From Arctopsyche grandis (taxonomy: Eukaryota; Arthropoda; Insecta; Trichoptera; Hydropsychidae): a stretch of DNA of 64,000 nucleotides. Numbering within the stretch: the stretch's first letter is position 1; each line of letters begins with the position of its first letter. Made by a program: the position numbers and the translations under genes. The notes below the pieces were generated by a model. It saw only the letters and a program-made list of their open reading frames with translations, did no database searches and had not been told where the DNA came from. Shown here piece after piece: positions 38,601 to 46,009 of this stretch. The stretch lies in the NCBI RefSeq assembly GCF_051622035.1, contig NC_135359.1, positions 20,599,501 through 20,663,500 of the forward strand, given 5' to 3'.

Positions 38601-39828
38601 GTACGAAAGACGATATATTCATGGGGTTGCACAGATGACATTTCGATGTACATTGATGATTGGCAATTCTTAAAATTGAGTTGGATCTTTCTGGCAAGTT
38701 TAAAATGGCAAAAGCCGAGACAAAAGTATGAAATCGGCATGCAGCGAAATGAGCATGCGGCCACGTGGTTTGCAACCATTTGTAGCGCAGCGGTTACGTT
38801 TATGTTAAGCAACGAGAGGTTACCGGGTTCGATCCCGTGCTAATAATTAATGCTGCTGGTCAGACTTAGATATTTGTGACTCCAGGTCGATCGTTTCCTA
38901 TCAAAGTTTGCCAATTTATCTGATTTCATTGTTGAAACGGTTCCTCCATCAAATTGGCAAAAACTATTCTACCCACTATGTCACCAATATCAGAATTTGA
39001 TGTATGTACAATATGTAAAAATTTATGTGCATGTCTAAATCCATAGATGTCTCTATGGATTAATTCATTAATTAATTAATAGTTAATTAATTCAGCATCT
39101 CGAAACTTGGCGAGTTACGTAATAAAAAATGATGCAATGTTTGTAATTGGCTAGGAAGGCGCATTGCGGTTTACCTGTTAGGTTTTACTAGTAATCTGTA
39201 TCTATGTATGTAAAAATAAAAATAAATAAATAAATTTGACAGCGATCGATGACGGTTATTTTCATATTTGAATAAATGTAGAATAAACTTGTCGAAATAA
39301 TAAGATCGTACGAATTAAAAATTACATGACACGCCTATCACAGCTGGAGTCTACTTAGACGTGTCATGCCACACTTTTGATTGTTTTCTTACCATTAGGT
39401 ACAAATCGATAGAGTGATGGTATTATATGTGAAGAGCCGTAGGGGTGTGTAGAGAAGGATAAAATATTAATCCGTCTGAACACGTGTTCATGAAAATATT
39501 AAAGACTTATGTCTCACAGTTATCAATGACTGTTATGTCTTTTATACAGTCGTAAGCATTACGTAAATATATAGCAAAACGTGTAAGCAGATAGACTGCG
39601 ATACATGCGTCCATTTCTATGTGTTTGTCCCATTAACGAGTAAATTTTGATAATTAGTTGAATTGATTAATTACCTGGAGTTGGACTCCATGTCAATGTT
39701 CTGTCCGTTCCTTGTCCAGTAAACTGTTGGTTCAGGATTGCCCTTTGGAGGGCCGCATTCCAAGAGTGCCGTTTCACCTGCAGCAACCCTCGTGTCATGA
39801 GGCTGTGATCGAAAGTCATCTCGTAGAA
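13327..39828 (-). CDS. robo1: Roundabout axon-guidance receptor (Robo1-like), 5' partial
   Basis: Single-pass receptor for Slit on growth cones. Twenty-two exons, 5' to 3' on the minus strand: 39828-39675, 37299-37095, 37019-36788, 25891-25767, 21486-21331, 21241-21001, 20924-20699, 20590-20509, 20426-20196, 20123-19802, 17397-17282, 16961-16756, 16674-16514, 16439-16296, 16219-16050, 15796-15674, 15437-14797, 14687-14504, 14421-14230, 14152-14039, 13956-13539 and 13439-13327. All junctions are GT-AG and all phases agree, giving 4,556 nt, about 1,517 codons. Order: Ig2, Ig3, Ig4, Ig5, three FN3 domains, one membrane helix, then a cytoplasmic tail with CC0-, CC1- and CC2-like motifs. The first exon seen starts in Ig2 ([20 protein letters not shown]), so the signal peptide and Ig1 exons lie beyond the window. 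Retention of a CC2-like site favours Robo1 over the Robo2/3 type; that paralogue call is inference. Confidence 0.93.
14797..15796 (-). CDS. robo1: robo exons: cytoplasmic linker and CC2-like motif
   Basis: Exon 15796-15674 is serine-rich. Exon 15437-14797 is a long Asn/Ser/Gly-rich, low-complexity tail segment ending with [16 protein letters not shown]. By position and flanks this corresponds to CC2, the Enabled-binding proline motif; one proline of the usual proline run is serine here. Confidence 0.85.
16050..16439 (-). CDS. robo1: robo exons: cytoplasmic CC0 and CC1 motifs
   Basis: Exon 16439-16296 holds a tryptophan-rich juxtamembrane stretch ([17 protein letters not shown]). Exon 16219-16050 holds [12 protein letters not shown] (CC0-like tyrosine motif) and [10 protein letters not shown] (CC1; PYATT is the hallmark, and its tyrosine is an Abl substrate in flies). 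Both motifs are intact. Confidence 0.9.
16514..16674 (-). CDS. robo1: robo exon: transmembrane segment
   Basis: Encodes [19 protein letters not shown] followed by [15 protein letters not shown]: one hydrophobic helix with a basic stop-transfer flank, as expected of a type I receptor. Confidence 0.93.
16756..17397 (-). CDS. robo1: robo exons: FN3-3
   Basis: Two exons (17397-17282 and 16961-16756) encode [32 protein letters not shown] and then [19 protein letters not shown], a standard FN3 fold ending in the juxtamembrane segment. The intron before this domain (17398-19801) hosts the antisense oxidase-like gene. Confidence 0.92.
17539..19766 (+). CDS. Divergent monoamine-oxidase-like flavoprotein nested antisense in robo
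   Basis: Ten inferred exons: 17539-17587, 17654-17820, 17921-18071, 18168-18367, 18429-18639, 18755-18911, 18984-19084, 19149-19289, 19357-19502, 19590-19766. Introns are 61-115 nt and GT-AG, phases agree, and the total is 1,500 nt (499 codons plus TAA), close to MAO length. Order matches the flavin amine oxidase fold: Rossmann start [19 protein letters not shown] then IDILLLD; a helical substrate region ([11 protein letters not shown]); [20 protein letters not shown] with [19 protein letters not shown] (MAO has FW-K-K-D); [36 protein letters not shown] with RAGY; then a C-terminal helix [20 protein letters not shown] like the MAO outer-membrane anchor. Losses: the second glycine of GxGxxG is Thr, the GGR block is not recognisable, the SGGC flavin cysteine is absent, and the aromatic-cage tyrosines are not retained. 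The donor at 18071 and acceptor at 18428 are the least certain joins. A further upstream exon is possible. Catalytic activity is doubtful. Confidence 0.72.
19790..19795 (+). terminator. Poly(A) signal of the nested gene
   Basis: AATAAA 24 nt after the stop codon of the nested oxidase-like gene. Cleavage 10-30 nt downstream would fall inside the robo FN3-2 exon (from 19802), so the two transcripts would overlap in antisense. Confidence 0.45.
19802..20924 (-). CDS. robo1: robo exons: Ig5 end, FN3-1 and FN3-2
   Basis: Four exons (20924-20699, 20590-20509, 20426-20196, 20123-19802). FN3-1 contains VTLTWQKH, then [18 protein letters not shown] and [21 protein letters not shown]3-2 contains LKVIWD, then [19 protein letters not shown] and [20 protein letters not shown]. 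The donor of the last exon (plus positions 19800-19801) lies 34-35 nt past the stop codon of the antisense nested gene. Confidence 0.92.
20999..21486 (-). CDS. robo1: robo exons: Ig4 end and Ig5
   Basis: Exon 21486-21331 completes Ig4 ([20 protein letters not shown]). Exon 21241-21001 starts Ig5 with [16 protein letters not shown] and the cysteine in AQMTCTSIG. The Ig5 second cysteine lies in the next exon ([19 protein letters not shown], 20924-20699). Confidence 0.92.
21861..22170 (+). mobile_element. tRNA-derived SINE, copy 1
   Basis: The head has a Pol III A-box-like GATCGGTGGTTGCG and a B box GGTTCGAGCCC, then the linker CTCGATTGAAAAGAATT. The core shared by this SINE family follows (ATCTGATTTCATTGTTGAAA and CATCAAATTGGCAAAACC). 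Confidence 0.75.
22640..22960 (+). repeat. Dispersed repeat family A, copy
   Basis: Shares CACTAGTACGGGTGCACTCG and later segments (GATAC.TTTCGGT.ACAT, CACGTACACAT, GAATATATTG) with 32760-32990, and with the complement of 40370-40560. Coding capacity is absent. Confidence 0.65.
23038..23272. repeat. Repeat C (LINE-tail-like), copy 1
   Basis: About 230 bp nearly identical to 37903-38132, starting CTAGTTGTTTTACCTGGCTT and ending TCTTTCGAAATTATATATTA. The phrase TTTTACCTGGCTTCGCTCAG resembles 3' tails of insect LINEs, which is inference only. Confidence 0.6.
23289..23432. mobile_element. Foldback hAT-type MITE
   Basis: 144 bp with inverted ends of about 23 bp (core GGAATCTGAAGGGGC). CTTATTAC lies on both sides (23281-23288 and 23433-23440), as for an 8-bp hAT duplication. 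The flank is itself a TTAC/CTA-rich simple repeat, so the duplication is slightly less certain. Confidence 0.7.
23600..24340. promoter_or_regulatory. Higher-GC intronic island, candidate regulatory element
   Basis: Clearly GC-richer than the surrounding intron and free of recognisable repeats, with a homeodomain-type cluster TTAATGAATAATTAATGCG near 23907. The open frames on both strands overlap each other and lack family features, so coding is unlikely. Confidence 0.3.
25171..25680 (-). mobile_element. RTE-like LINE 3' fragment, split by a MITE
   Basis: Matches the copy at 27413-27783 (GCTGGA.GAAGGCCTCTCCAA, then CTTGGG.ACCATT and TATGCCAAGCGT). The match is interrupted at 25293-25474 by an inverted-repeat element. 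Coding similarity is to the C-terminal end of an endonuclease/reverse transcriptase. Confidence 0.7.
25293..25474. mobile_element. MITE nested in LINE fragment
   Basis: About 180 bp with near-perfect inverted ends: GGCCGGGCCGCACCGTGC at the left and its complement at the right (25452-25472). It splits the LINE fragment cleanly. Degenerate relatives of the right end are visible near 27370-27400 (CCAGTGTGGCCCGG). Confidence 0.75.
25767..25891 (-). CDS. robo1: robo exon: Ig4, first half
   Basis: Encodes [20 protein letters not shown] with the Ig cysteine in [15 protein letters not shown] and ends at REGAQ, which joins in frame to DLMFPGQ in the exon at 21331-21486. It sits alone between introns of 10.9 and 4.3 kb. 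Confidence 0.92.
26030..26290. promoter_or_regulatory. Higher-GC intronic island
   Basis: Lies just upstream (in robo orientation) of the Ig4 exon. Non-repetitive, with paired AATTAATTAAACC and GATAAATAAAA phrases. Candidate conserved non-coding element; no direct proof. Confidence 0.25.
27182..27302. repeat. Short inverted-repeat element
   Basis: The left arm contains AGCAATAAAATCACC and the right arm carries its complement GGTGATTTTATTGCT. A related single arm occurs at about 1885-1925. Probably a MITE; its limits are uncertain. Confidence 0.45.
27413..27783 (-). mobile_element. RTE-like LINE reverse-transcriptase C-terminus
   Basis: Best copy of the family. Two overlapping minus-strand frames read [20 protein letters not shown], then [20 protein letters not shown], then [20 protein letters not shown] and IQQWMANG, the standard C-terminal end of insect endonuclease/reverse transcriptases. 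The frame changes within 27568-27616, so it is dead. Confidence 0.8.
28458..28607. mobile_element. Small MITE-like inverted repeat
   Basis: 150 bp with ends ATACCGGATTGACAC and the complement of ATACCGGGTTAACAC (13 of 15 match). No coding content and no clear target duplication. Confidence 0.45.
28645..28990 (+). mobile_element. tRNA-derived SINE, copy 2
   Basis: Head GGCGCGGTGGTTGCGATAAT with B box GGTTCGATCCC, the same linker CTCGATTGAAAAGAACT, and core TTTATCTGATTTCATTGTTG. It ends near CAGGGGGCAACCCTTAAGG. Confidence 0.8.
29150..29800. promoter_or_regulatory. Higher-GC purine-rich intronic island
   Basis: Non-repetitive and GC-rich relative to its flanks. A 110-codon plus-strand frame (29296-29628) encodes a Lys/Glu-rich low-complexity stretch with no signal or domain. 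I treat it as chance within a purine-rich regulatory candidate. Confidence 0.25.
30064..30345 (+). mobile_element. tRNA-derived SINE, copy 3
   Basis: Head GCATAGATCGGTGGTTAGAG with a degraded B box (GGATCAATCCC). The core is intact: GATCGTTTCCTATCAGAGTT, TGCCAATTTATCTGATTTC and CAAATTGGCAACC. Confidence 0.75.
30666..31355. mobile_element. hAT-type element with CCCGGG-rich ends
   Basis: 690 bp. The ends are TAGGGTTTCTGATTTCCCG and the complement of TAAGGTTTCTGACCCGG. It is flanked by a perfect 8-bp duplication GTTGGAAC (30658-30665 and 31356-31363). Both subterminal regions carry repeated CCCGGG hexamers. A related element in the opposite orientation lies at 49567-50243. Confidence 0.82.
32500..33000 (+). 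repeat. Dispersed repeat family A, longest copy
   Basis: About 500 bp. Its left half matches the complement of 2195-2440 and 40570-40810; its right half matches 22640-22960 and the complement of 40313-40560. It ends near TACTGGTATAAATGAACC, a terminus also seen inverted at 39972 and 40313. Confidence 0.7.
33520..33860. promoter_or_regulatory. Higher-GC intronic island
   Basis: Rich in CG-containing words and homeodomain-like TTAATG/CATTAA (GCATTAATGCAC, CCCATTAACG, GGTTAATGCG). Non-repetitive and without coding features. Candidate enhancer of robo. Confidence 0.3.
34318..34590 (-). mobile_element. RTE-like LINE fragment
   Basis: Diverged copy of the 27413-27783 family, recognised by GATGAAGGCCTCTTCAACA, GGGATACCATTTGAAC and GGAATACAGCGTTCCACA. 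No open frame remains. Confidence 0.6.
34617..34915 (+). mobile_element. SINE tail (-) abutting a second LINE fragment (+)
   Basis: 34617-34720 carries the SINE core end in antisense (TTGCCAATTTGATGAGGA). 34725-34915 reads, on plus, [20 protein letters not shown], then [20 protein letters not shown], which resembles the C-terminal tail of a LINE reverse transcriptase distinct from the 27.4-kb copy. Confidence 0.55.
35090..35660. promoter_or_regulatory. Higher-GC intronic island
   Basis: GC- and CpG-rich relative to its flanks, non-repetitive, with the phrase CGCGGGAGAATTTTCCGGGA and TTACGCGTAATTTGC. The minus-strand frame at 35251-35583 lacks domain signals. Candidate regulatory element. Confidence 0.28.
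36788..37019 (-). CDS. robo1: robo exon: Ig3
   Basis: Begins [11 protein letters not shown], a typical Robo Ig3 phrase, and ends with the Ig3 F-G strands ([16 protein letters not shown]). It is followed by a 10.9-kb intron (25892-36787). Confidence 0.93.
37095..37299 (-). CDS. robo1: robo exon: Ig2 end and Ig3 start
   Basis: Carries the second half of Ig2 ([20 protein letters not shown]) and the first strand of Ig3 (VELKCQ). It is separated from the next exon by an intron of only 75 nt (37020-37094). Confidence 0.93.
37387..38241. mobile_element. Non-autonomous hAT element with perfect TSD
   Basis: 855 bp with terminal inverted repeats CAGCGCTTCCCAACCT and AGGTTGGGAAACGCTG, and an 8-bp duplication GTATAGAC (37379-37386 and 38242-38249). 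Subterminal GCGTACCAC repeats are present. Repeat C (37903-38132) sits inside. Confidence 0.87.
37903..38132. repeat. Repeat C, copy 2
   Basis: Near-identical to 23038-23272 (shared phrases AACATAGCGAATCTAATAGT and GTTTTCGAAGTTCCCAA). It lies within the hAT element at 37387-38241. Confidence 0.6.
38525..38787. mobile_element. Foldback element with ~42-bp inverted repeats
   Basis: The left arm starts GCTACAAATGGTTGCAAACC and reaches GCATGCTCATTTCG; the right arm (38744-38787) is its complement with about three mismatches. The flanks are tRNA-like SINE heads, so the element apparently inserted into or formed within a SINE. Confidence 0.65.
38778..39190 (+). mobile_element. tRNA-derived SINE, copy 4
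   Basis: Head GTAGCGCAGCGGTTACGT and B box GGTTCGATCCC. The core is the cleanest in the window: TTTGCCAATTTATCTGATTT, then CATCAAATTGGCAAAA, with an 11-bp complementary stem. Confidence 0.78.
39675..39828 (-). CDS. robo1: robo exon: Ig2, first half
   Basis: Encodes the start of Ig2, with the first cysteine in [18 protein letters not shown], a near-invariant Robo Ig2 signature. The exon enters with two bases of a split codon and leaves with two, joining to [13 protein letters not shown] in the next exon. Acceptor CT on the plus strand is at 39829-39830; donor AC is at 39673-39674. Confidence 0.93.
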
Positions 39829-40312
39829 CTGAAAAAAAAATAATAAACAGATTTAATATATCTGATAAGAAAACACAATTGAAAGAAATCAAATTTTTTT
39901 TAGCCTAATTTAGTTTTAAGTACGAATCAGTAATAGGATTTATAAGTTATAACAAAAGCCTACTTTTAAAGGATCGTTTATACCAGTGTAGCTCAAGCTA
40001 GTAACTGCACGTAAACAACAATACGAAAAATATTCCTTAGAACATTCTATATTGACATTTCCTTCTAGAATTTCTACAGCTAAGTCACCATAAAATGGTT
40101 TAATTATAACTCCGCTACAGGAAATTTTATAGTTTCATTTGTGAGCTTAATCTTTGCTAGAAGATCAAAGTTGGTGTTTAATACTAGAAATATTTTGTTG
40201 TACACTTGATTAAGTTTTTATTTTGATTTTCACTTAATTGTATGCTTTATTTCATGTATAACTTCAACGGCGAAGATTGTTCATAAAACATTCTTTGGAA
40301 ATAAATTTTAAA

Positions 40313-40810
40313 TAAGGTTCGTTTATACCAGTATAACTCTAGCCGGCAACTGCAGTACGAAAAATATTATTTAATACATTTATGTAGACACATTCATATG
40401 TTCCGTAATGTGTACGTAGCTTACCGAAACAGCAATAAACGACACGATCTATTCATATTATAAAGCAGTACATGTCATTGAAACGTATCAAACAGTTATG
40501 GAAATACTTGACACTATGACGTGACGTCATAGTGTCAAGTGCACCCGTATTAACGAAAGTGCTGTGATGCGAATATGAATATTTTTAGAAACGTCATATT
40601 GTGACGATATTGACTCGACTCAAGTAATATAGCGCCGTATCGCCACGCTCTGTAATCTACATATACAAATATAAGCCTATTTTGCCTTACACTTGTCCAA
40701 AACATGTATGAACGTAACGAAAACGGGTGGTGCTGTATTATATGTATAGGAGGAGTCTTTTCCGTGCAGTACTGTGCCGAACTGTTGACGTGCGGTGTTG
40801 AATAATATAA
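40313..40810 (-). repeat. Dispersed repeat family A, copy with perfect palindrome
   Basis: Inverted relative to 32500-33000. A detached terminal fragment of the same family lies at 39972-40040. It contains a 33-bp perfect palindrome at 40507-40539 (arms CTTGACACTATGACGT around a single G). Confidence 0.68.
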
Positions 40811-41099
40811 ACGGATCTTAAAATGTATTAATATATACATATAATTCAAGTTTATTACGAAAGTCTGATATTGTTTTATGTGGTGGTCATATACAATAAT
40901 GTTTATAGCAGATGCATGTTTTGAATGGTTATGATAGAATCTCACTTACGACCCATTTTCACTTTGATCTTCATTTTATATGATCGTTCTTGTTTTGATA
41001 TGTACATACATACTTATAAATGAATGAAATATTTAATTCAATTTTTGAAATGCTAGTCTATGAATTTGTAGTGAAAAATAATTGGAGTGCAACCAGTTG

Positions 41100-41720
41100 C
41101 AAGTTTCCTTGATATAATGCTTTTACGTAAGCCGCGAGCAGCGTTCATTGGAAAACTGTTGCTTTGACAAATGCCACAAAAGTTTCGCGCTAAATGGATC
41201 ACCATGTATTATACATTGAAGCGGTTTCGAATCGACAGAACGTGCATTTCGCTCCGAGCACACTCTATCGTACGAAAACAACGCATTCCAACCAACTCCT
41301 ACTAGAACACGACTATTCGATTCGGTTTTATTTTATTTTCCCTTTCAGCTTTTCGTATCGGGTCGCCTGTTTTTTTTTTACATTTATTGAACCCCGTTCG
41401 GGATAATCCGGGAATGTAAACATCTACGAAAGCCGGAAGCCCTGCGGTCGGGGTGCAGTCAATATTCGCGGCGCAGTAACGGATGTGCGGTCATTTTGCG
41501 CTCGAGACCGCACTTACGGCAGACGCTGTATAAACACCGTACCGAAATAGTTCACAGGGACGGAACCGTTTATGAGCTATTCGTCGACGACGACAGGGCC
41601 TCTCAAGTTGATGGGTAAATATAAATTGGACCGCACCCACTCATATTAAATTTGACTGGGAAAACGCTATGCGAAACATGCTTTTGAACGACTTTAAAGT
41701 ACTATGCTTCTAAGTGGGCC
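41100..41720. promoter_or_regulatory. Higher-GC island
   Basis: Non-repetitive and GC-richer than its flanks, about 300 bp to the left of the tRNA gene. The 70-codon plus-strand frame at 41194-41406 lacks recognisable features. Candidate conserved non-coding element. Confidence 0.25.
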
Positions 41721-41996
41721 GTTTGCTGAAATTTCATGCACACTTGAAACGTTTATATCACGGCTATTAAAATCATAGCGTATATACATATGTGGTTCGA
41801 AGAAGACATTTCGAAAGATGCCATCGAATGAGCTAACATAATCGAGTGAACTGTATTATTTTGAGGGGTGTCAGTTATACAGCTGTTATAAATTCAAACA
41901 TTTATTGACAGTGTGTTTATAGTGCAAACGTTGAAACATATGTTTAAACATGTTATCGAACTAAGTAGTCGTTAACTAATGTCTATAAAACAAGCA

Positions 41997-42078
41997 GCTG
42001 AGGTGTCCGAGTGGTTAAGGAGTTGGACTTGAAATCCAATGGGTTCTACCCGCGCAGGTTCGAATCCTGTCCTCAGCG
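41997..42078 (+). tRNA. tRNA-Ser (anticodon UGA)
   Basis: 82-nt class II tRNA. The acceptor GCTGAGG pairs perfectly with CCTCAGC (42071-42077), with discriminator G. The anticodon stem TTGGA/TCCAA encloses CTTGAAA with anticodon TGA. A short variable arm (GGGTTCTACCCG) and a T-arm with B box GGTTCGAATCC are present. The A box is intact. No intron. Confidence 0.96.
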
Positions 42079-42080
42079 AG

Positions 42081-42090
42081 TTTTTTTTTT
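42081..42090 (+). terminator. Pol III terminator of tRNA-Ser
   Basis: Run of ten T residues starting 3 nt after the tRNA 3' end. Confidence 0.9.
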
Positions 42091-42946
42091 ATTAAATTAA
42101 ATTATCCTTATATGTAATATTATATATAACAATATATAATGTTATGCTGTATTATATGATATTTTAGTAAAGCCGGAAAACCTCCGCGGAAAAACCTTTA
42201 ACATTGACTGATAGGGGTTGCTTCACATAGAGGCTTTTCTTTATTTTCTGAAGAACGATTTGATATGAATATTTTCATGAATAATTAAAATGTATAATAG
42301 TTTGGTCAGGCAATTAAAGCAAACATTTTATCAGCCGTTATATTTGAAAGTGGCATAAGTCCATTTCTCTTTATTTCGAGAAATATTTTGCAAAACATTA
42401 AATTTAATGTACCTATTGCATTTAAAAATATTCAAAAATACTGGTGGTCTGTAATACGTTTATTCTGCTTTTCCGAAATTCTGGACATATCGAATTAAAA
42501 TAAGTGATAGCAATTTATAAATTAAGTCAAACAGAAATAGTGTTTTTGGAACTGAAAATTGGACTTCCGCCGCTTTCAAATATAACGGCCCATCTTTTAA
42601 AGAAAATACAAACGCAAAATAAATGTAAATAAAGATACACTCCAATAACTTCAAAATATTTAAAGATCGAAAGTAATTTGCAATCGTGCTAGTAAGATGG
42701 TCTACAAAGTTTTGGAGTTCTGTAACTTTGAAATCTAAATGACAATACGTATAAGCAAAAAATAAATCGAATAAGGTAATGGGTAATGTAATGTAAAGTA
42801 CAAGTGATTTTATATACAAACTATACATACATAATATAATAGTAAAAAAAGCGAAAGCAAGCTAATAAGAGGTTTGTAAAAATATAGATCATCATGCTAA
42901 TTTATTTATTTATCTTTCCTTAATTTAGGCCATTTAATTTAGCCAC

Positions 42947-43385
42947 ATTGTAGCGCACTGGTAGAGCATTTGCATACTAGTAGATAGGTCGTGAGTTCAA
43001 ATCAGCTGCTAGCGAGGTCTTGTGGTTATTAAACTAAACATAGATCGTCAGTCTCCTGTTAGAATTTTCCAATTTTTCAAGCTTTATTGTTGTGACAGAT
43101 GCAATAAATCGGTTTCTCGCGAATTCCAGTTATTAGCATCTCGAATTTGTTGAATCTTATAAATGCATATAATATACATAATGTACATCTCGTAAATTTG
43201 CTGTGTATCAAAAATTTGTTGACTGTCCATAAATGTCTTTATTTGTGTTATATGTATGTGCTGTTATGTTTTAAAAATTGTAAGTACTTATACATACATA
43301 CATTTATGTATGAAAATTAATGTAATTATATGTGTCGCCTTGGGACAATCCTTGTCATGGCACATATGATGTAAGTATGTATGTA
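42947..43385 (+). mobile_element. tRNA-derived SINE, different head
   Basis: The head TAGCGCACTGGTAGAGCA, then a B box GTGAGTTCAAATC, resembles tRNA-Ala/Ile-type sequence. A diverged core follows (TTTCCAATTTTTCAAGC, TTATTGTTGTGACAGA). It ends near GGGACAATCCTTGTCATGGC. Confidence 0.6.
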
Positions 43386-43589
43386 AAACTAATAATAAAA
43401 CAACTAAATCGATACAAATATTTTGCTTCGGTGATTATTCCGCAAAAAGCGATCTCGCGCACGTCACTAAAATCTCGATAATGGAACATCTGGCACCCAA
43501 AAACTCCATCAATCCCCACTGAGATGAGAATATGCCAATTTAATAAAAACGGCCGATCTGAATTAATAAAATAATCTTACAGATCTTGC

Positions 43590-43705
43590 AAACAGTGACA
43601 GACGTACTCGTAATCATCGATAAAATCAAATAAATACTTCGATTCCAGCCGGGTTTGAACCCACTACTTATAAGCAGTTGTTTAACCAGTGAGCTACACT
43701 GTGGC
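43590..43705 (-). mobile_element. tRNA-like SINE head
   Basis: Minus strand reads TGTAGCTCACTGGTTAAACA (A box) and GTGGGTTCAAACCCGGC (B box). No paired acceptor stem, so it is a SINE rather than a tRNA gene. Confidence 0.55.
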
Positions 43706-44684
43706 TTATACATACATATGTATGTAGTATGTACATACATAAAATGACAATTATTTATATTAAAACTGGCAATATCCCTGGTTAGTAATTATTGCGATTG
43801 AGTTCCCAAGACGATGTCCATTAAATCATTCGCATCTGCGAGTAGGTAAAGAGGCGTGAAGCTTTGGTCTTTTGAGTGCGCTGAAGGCCTGTGTAAACAT
43901 TCCCGCATATATATACATACATATGTACCCTGTATACGTAATGCACATTCACGAGAAGGGAGTTGAACGACATGTATATTAGCTCCAGGGTAAACTTTGC
44001 CAAGTTTACACGGTCAGGTGGAGACGAAGACTCGCAATAATATTCCCGACATCTCAATCAGCTCCTCCTCTTTACAGCTGACTCATTACGGCTCAAAAAA
44101 GACACCCAACTATACGTATATTCAGGTGCAACTTTGACTTCAAACGCTGGCGCAATGCAATATGACATAAATGAGTTCTCGGTAAGGGGAGATGCAACGT
44201 TCCGAATGAATACGTAGCTTTACTAAAGATAAGTTTTGAGAAGACTTTATTGAAATGTGGAAAGGATGATCATTGTATGGAGATGGCATTAGAGAGTAGC
44301 TTCACATCTGAAATTCTCACAAAATAGTTTTCAAAGAAGTCAAGTAATCTTTAAAAGTTAAGTGGTTACTATTTATGTACATCAAAAAAAGATCTTTAAT
44401 ATATTGCTTTTCGATATATGTATGTACATATGTATGTATGTAAGTACATATGTATCTAGGTTGGTGCAAAAAGCTATGATACGACCCAACAGATGTGACT
44501 TTCTCGGATCAGAAAGCAGCGTAAAATTTTTGAAGAAAAGTATCTATGATTCATCTATGAAATGTATGTATATATTCTTGTTGTATATTATTTAGGTAGC
44601 AAAGAGGAAATAAAGAGACGTGTGAAATTAGGATAGAATGCATTTGGGCCAATGAACGCCGTTGCATTTTCGATTTGAACGTCG

Positions 44685-45065
44685 TTCAAATCGAAAATGC
44701 AACTTTGAAGAAAAAGACCTTCGATCAGTGTGTTGTGCTAGTGATGACGCATAGATGTGAAACTTGGTCATTGATCGCCAGAATTCTGCATAAAGTACAA
44801 TGCACTCAAAAAAGTATGGAAAGCTGTATGTTCGGCATAGCGAAAAGAGATTGGAAATGGAATGGCATTGGGTGGGTCACGTAGCTAGAACACTCGAATG
44901 GTTTAGAGAATGTAAAAAGTTGGAAGGAAGGCTACAGGGGAGATGGGTGGATGGAATTAAAAAAGAAAAATGTGTGGGATGAGATATAGATGAAAGTTAC
45001 TCAAAAGCAGAGAAGAATGGAAGAAGTGTTTGGAAAGTGATGAGATAGTAGATGGCGAATGACTA
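44685..45065 (+). mobile_element. RTE-like LINE fragment
   Basis: Plus-strand translation has KTFDQCVVLVMTHRCETWSL, then MESCMFGIAKRDWKWN and, in another frame, WHWVGHVARTLEW, parallel to the 27.4-kb copy but extending further 5'. Frame breaks make it non-functional. Confidence 0.75.
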
Positions 45066-46009
45066 TAAATTATGATGGCGATGATATTATTTGTATATAT
45101 AATATTTCATTAAAAAGAATTGTTAGTATCGATTATACATACATAATACATATGTATATAATATGTATGATGAATAATAATATATATAAAAACGGAACGC
45201 GTCGACCAGTATGGAGATTTCAAAAAAAAAAAAATTTAGAATGCCAGTAGTCTAATGTATATGTTGTGCCTAGAGATATTTCTAGAGATATATACACGCG
45301 AACGAGGCGCACAACCAATCAGCTTGAAGTGGTCCACGTGGACTAAAACGTTTGACCGATTAGAGCAAAGACGATACATTCTGACCAATGGGTGCATTTT
45401 AAGCATCCGCTATGGGGATGTGGCGTGACGACCGATCATGTCGAAGAGACGCGGGGACGCGGGGGGTGGAGCGTCTGATATGTGCTCCTGATATTGAGAG
45501 CCTGATTTGGAACAGGTGACGTCAACGTCACATGCGCTGCGCGAGAGCGTACACACATACACACATCTACGAAGACACACACATTCATTAATAATTTCGA
45601 AGAGTGAATGGGTTGGATCGGTGAGCATATAATATATAATGCGCGCACTCAACGTTTTACTATTAATATGTGCGCGTGCGTGCCTATAAATTACCTTACA
45701 TTATGTTTATATATCTTTATTTTAATTCGTGTATCAATTACTTTCCGAAACCACCCGTTGAAAAAAACGGGCACAACACAGGTATGCAATATTAAAAGAA
45801 CAAACAAGCATTGCATCGAATCAGTTTTGGAAACACTAGACAATGAAGGTCAGAAAATATATGTCTGTGCGTTCAATTTGATTAATACTAAAATGCTTGT
45901 CAATCGCGGAAATCATTCGATTTCGAAGCCGAACATAGTCAGGGGTGTTGGGAAATTATTCAGTAGAACAACCCAGATTATATTCGGGAATGTATTCAGA
46001 ATTTGAAAC

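Larger units (their letters stand above)
37300..39674. other. robo intron within Ig2
   Basis: 2.4-kb intron splitting Ig2. It holds a hAT element (37387-38241) with a nested repeat C, then a SINE head interrupted by a foldback element, and a full SINE copy (38778-39190). No exon was seen. Confidence 0.75.
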
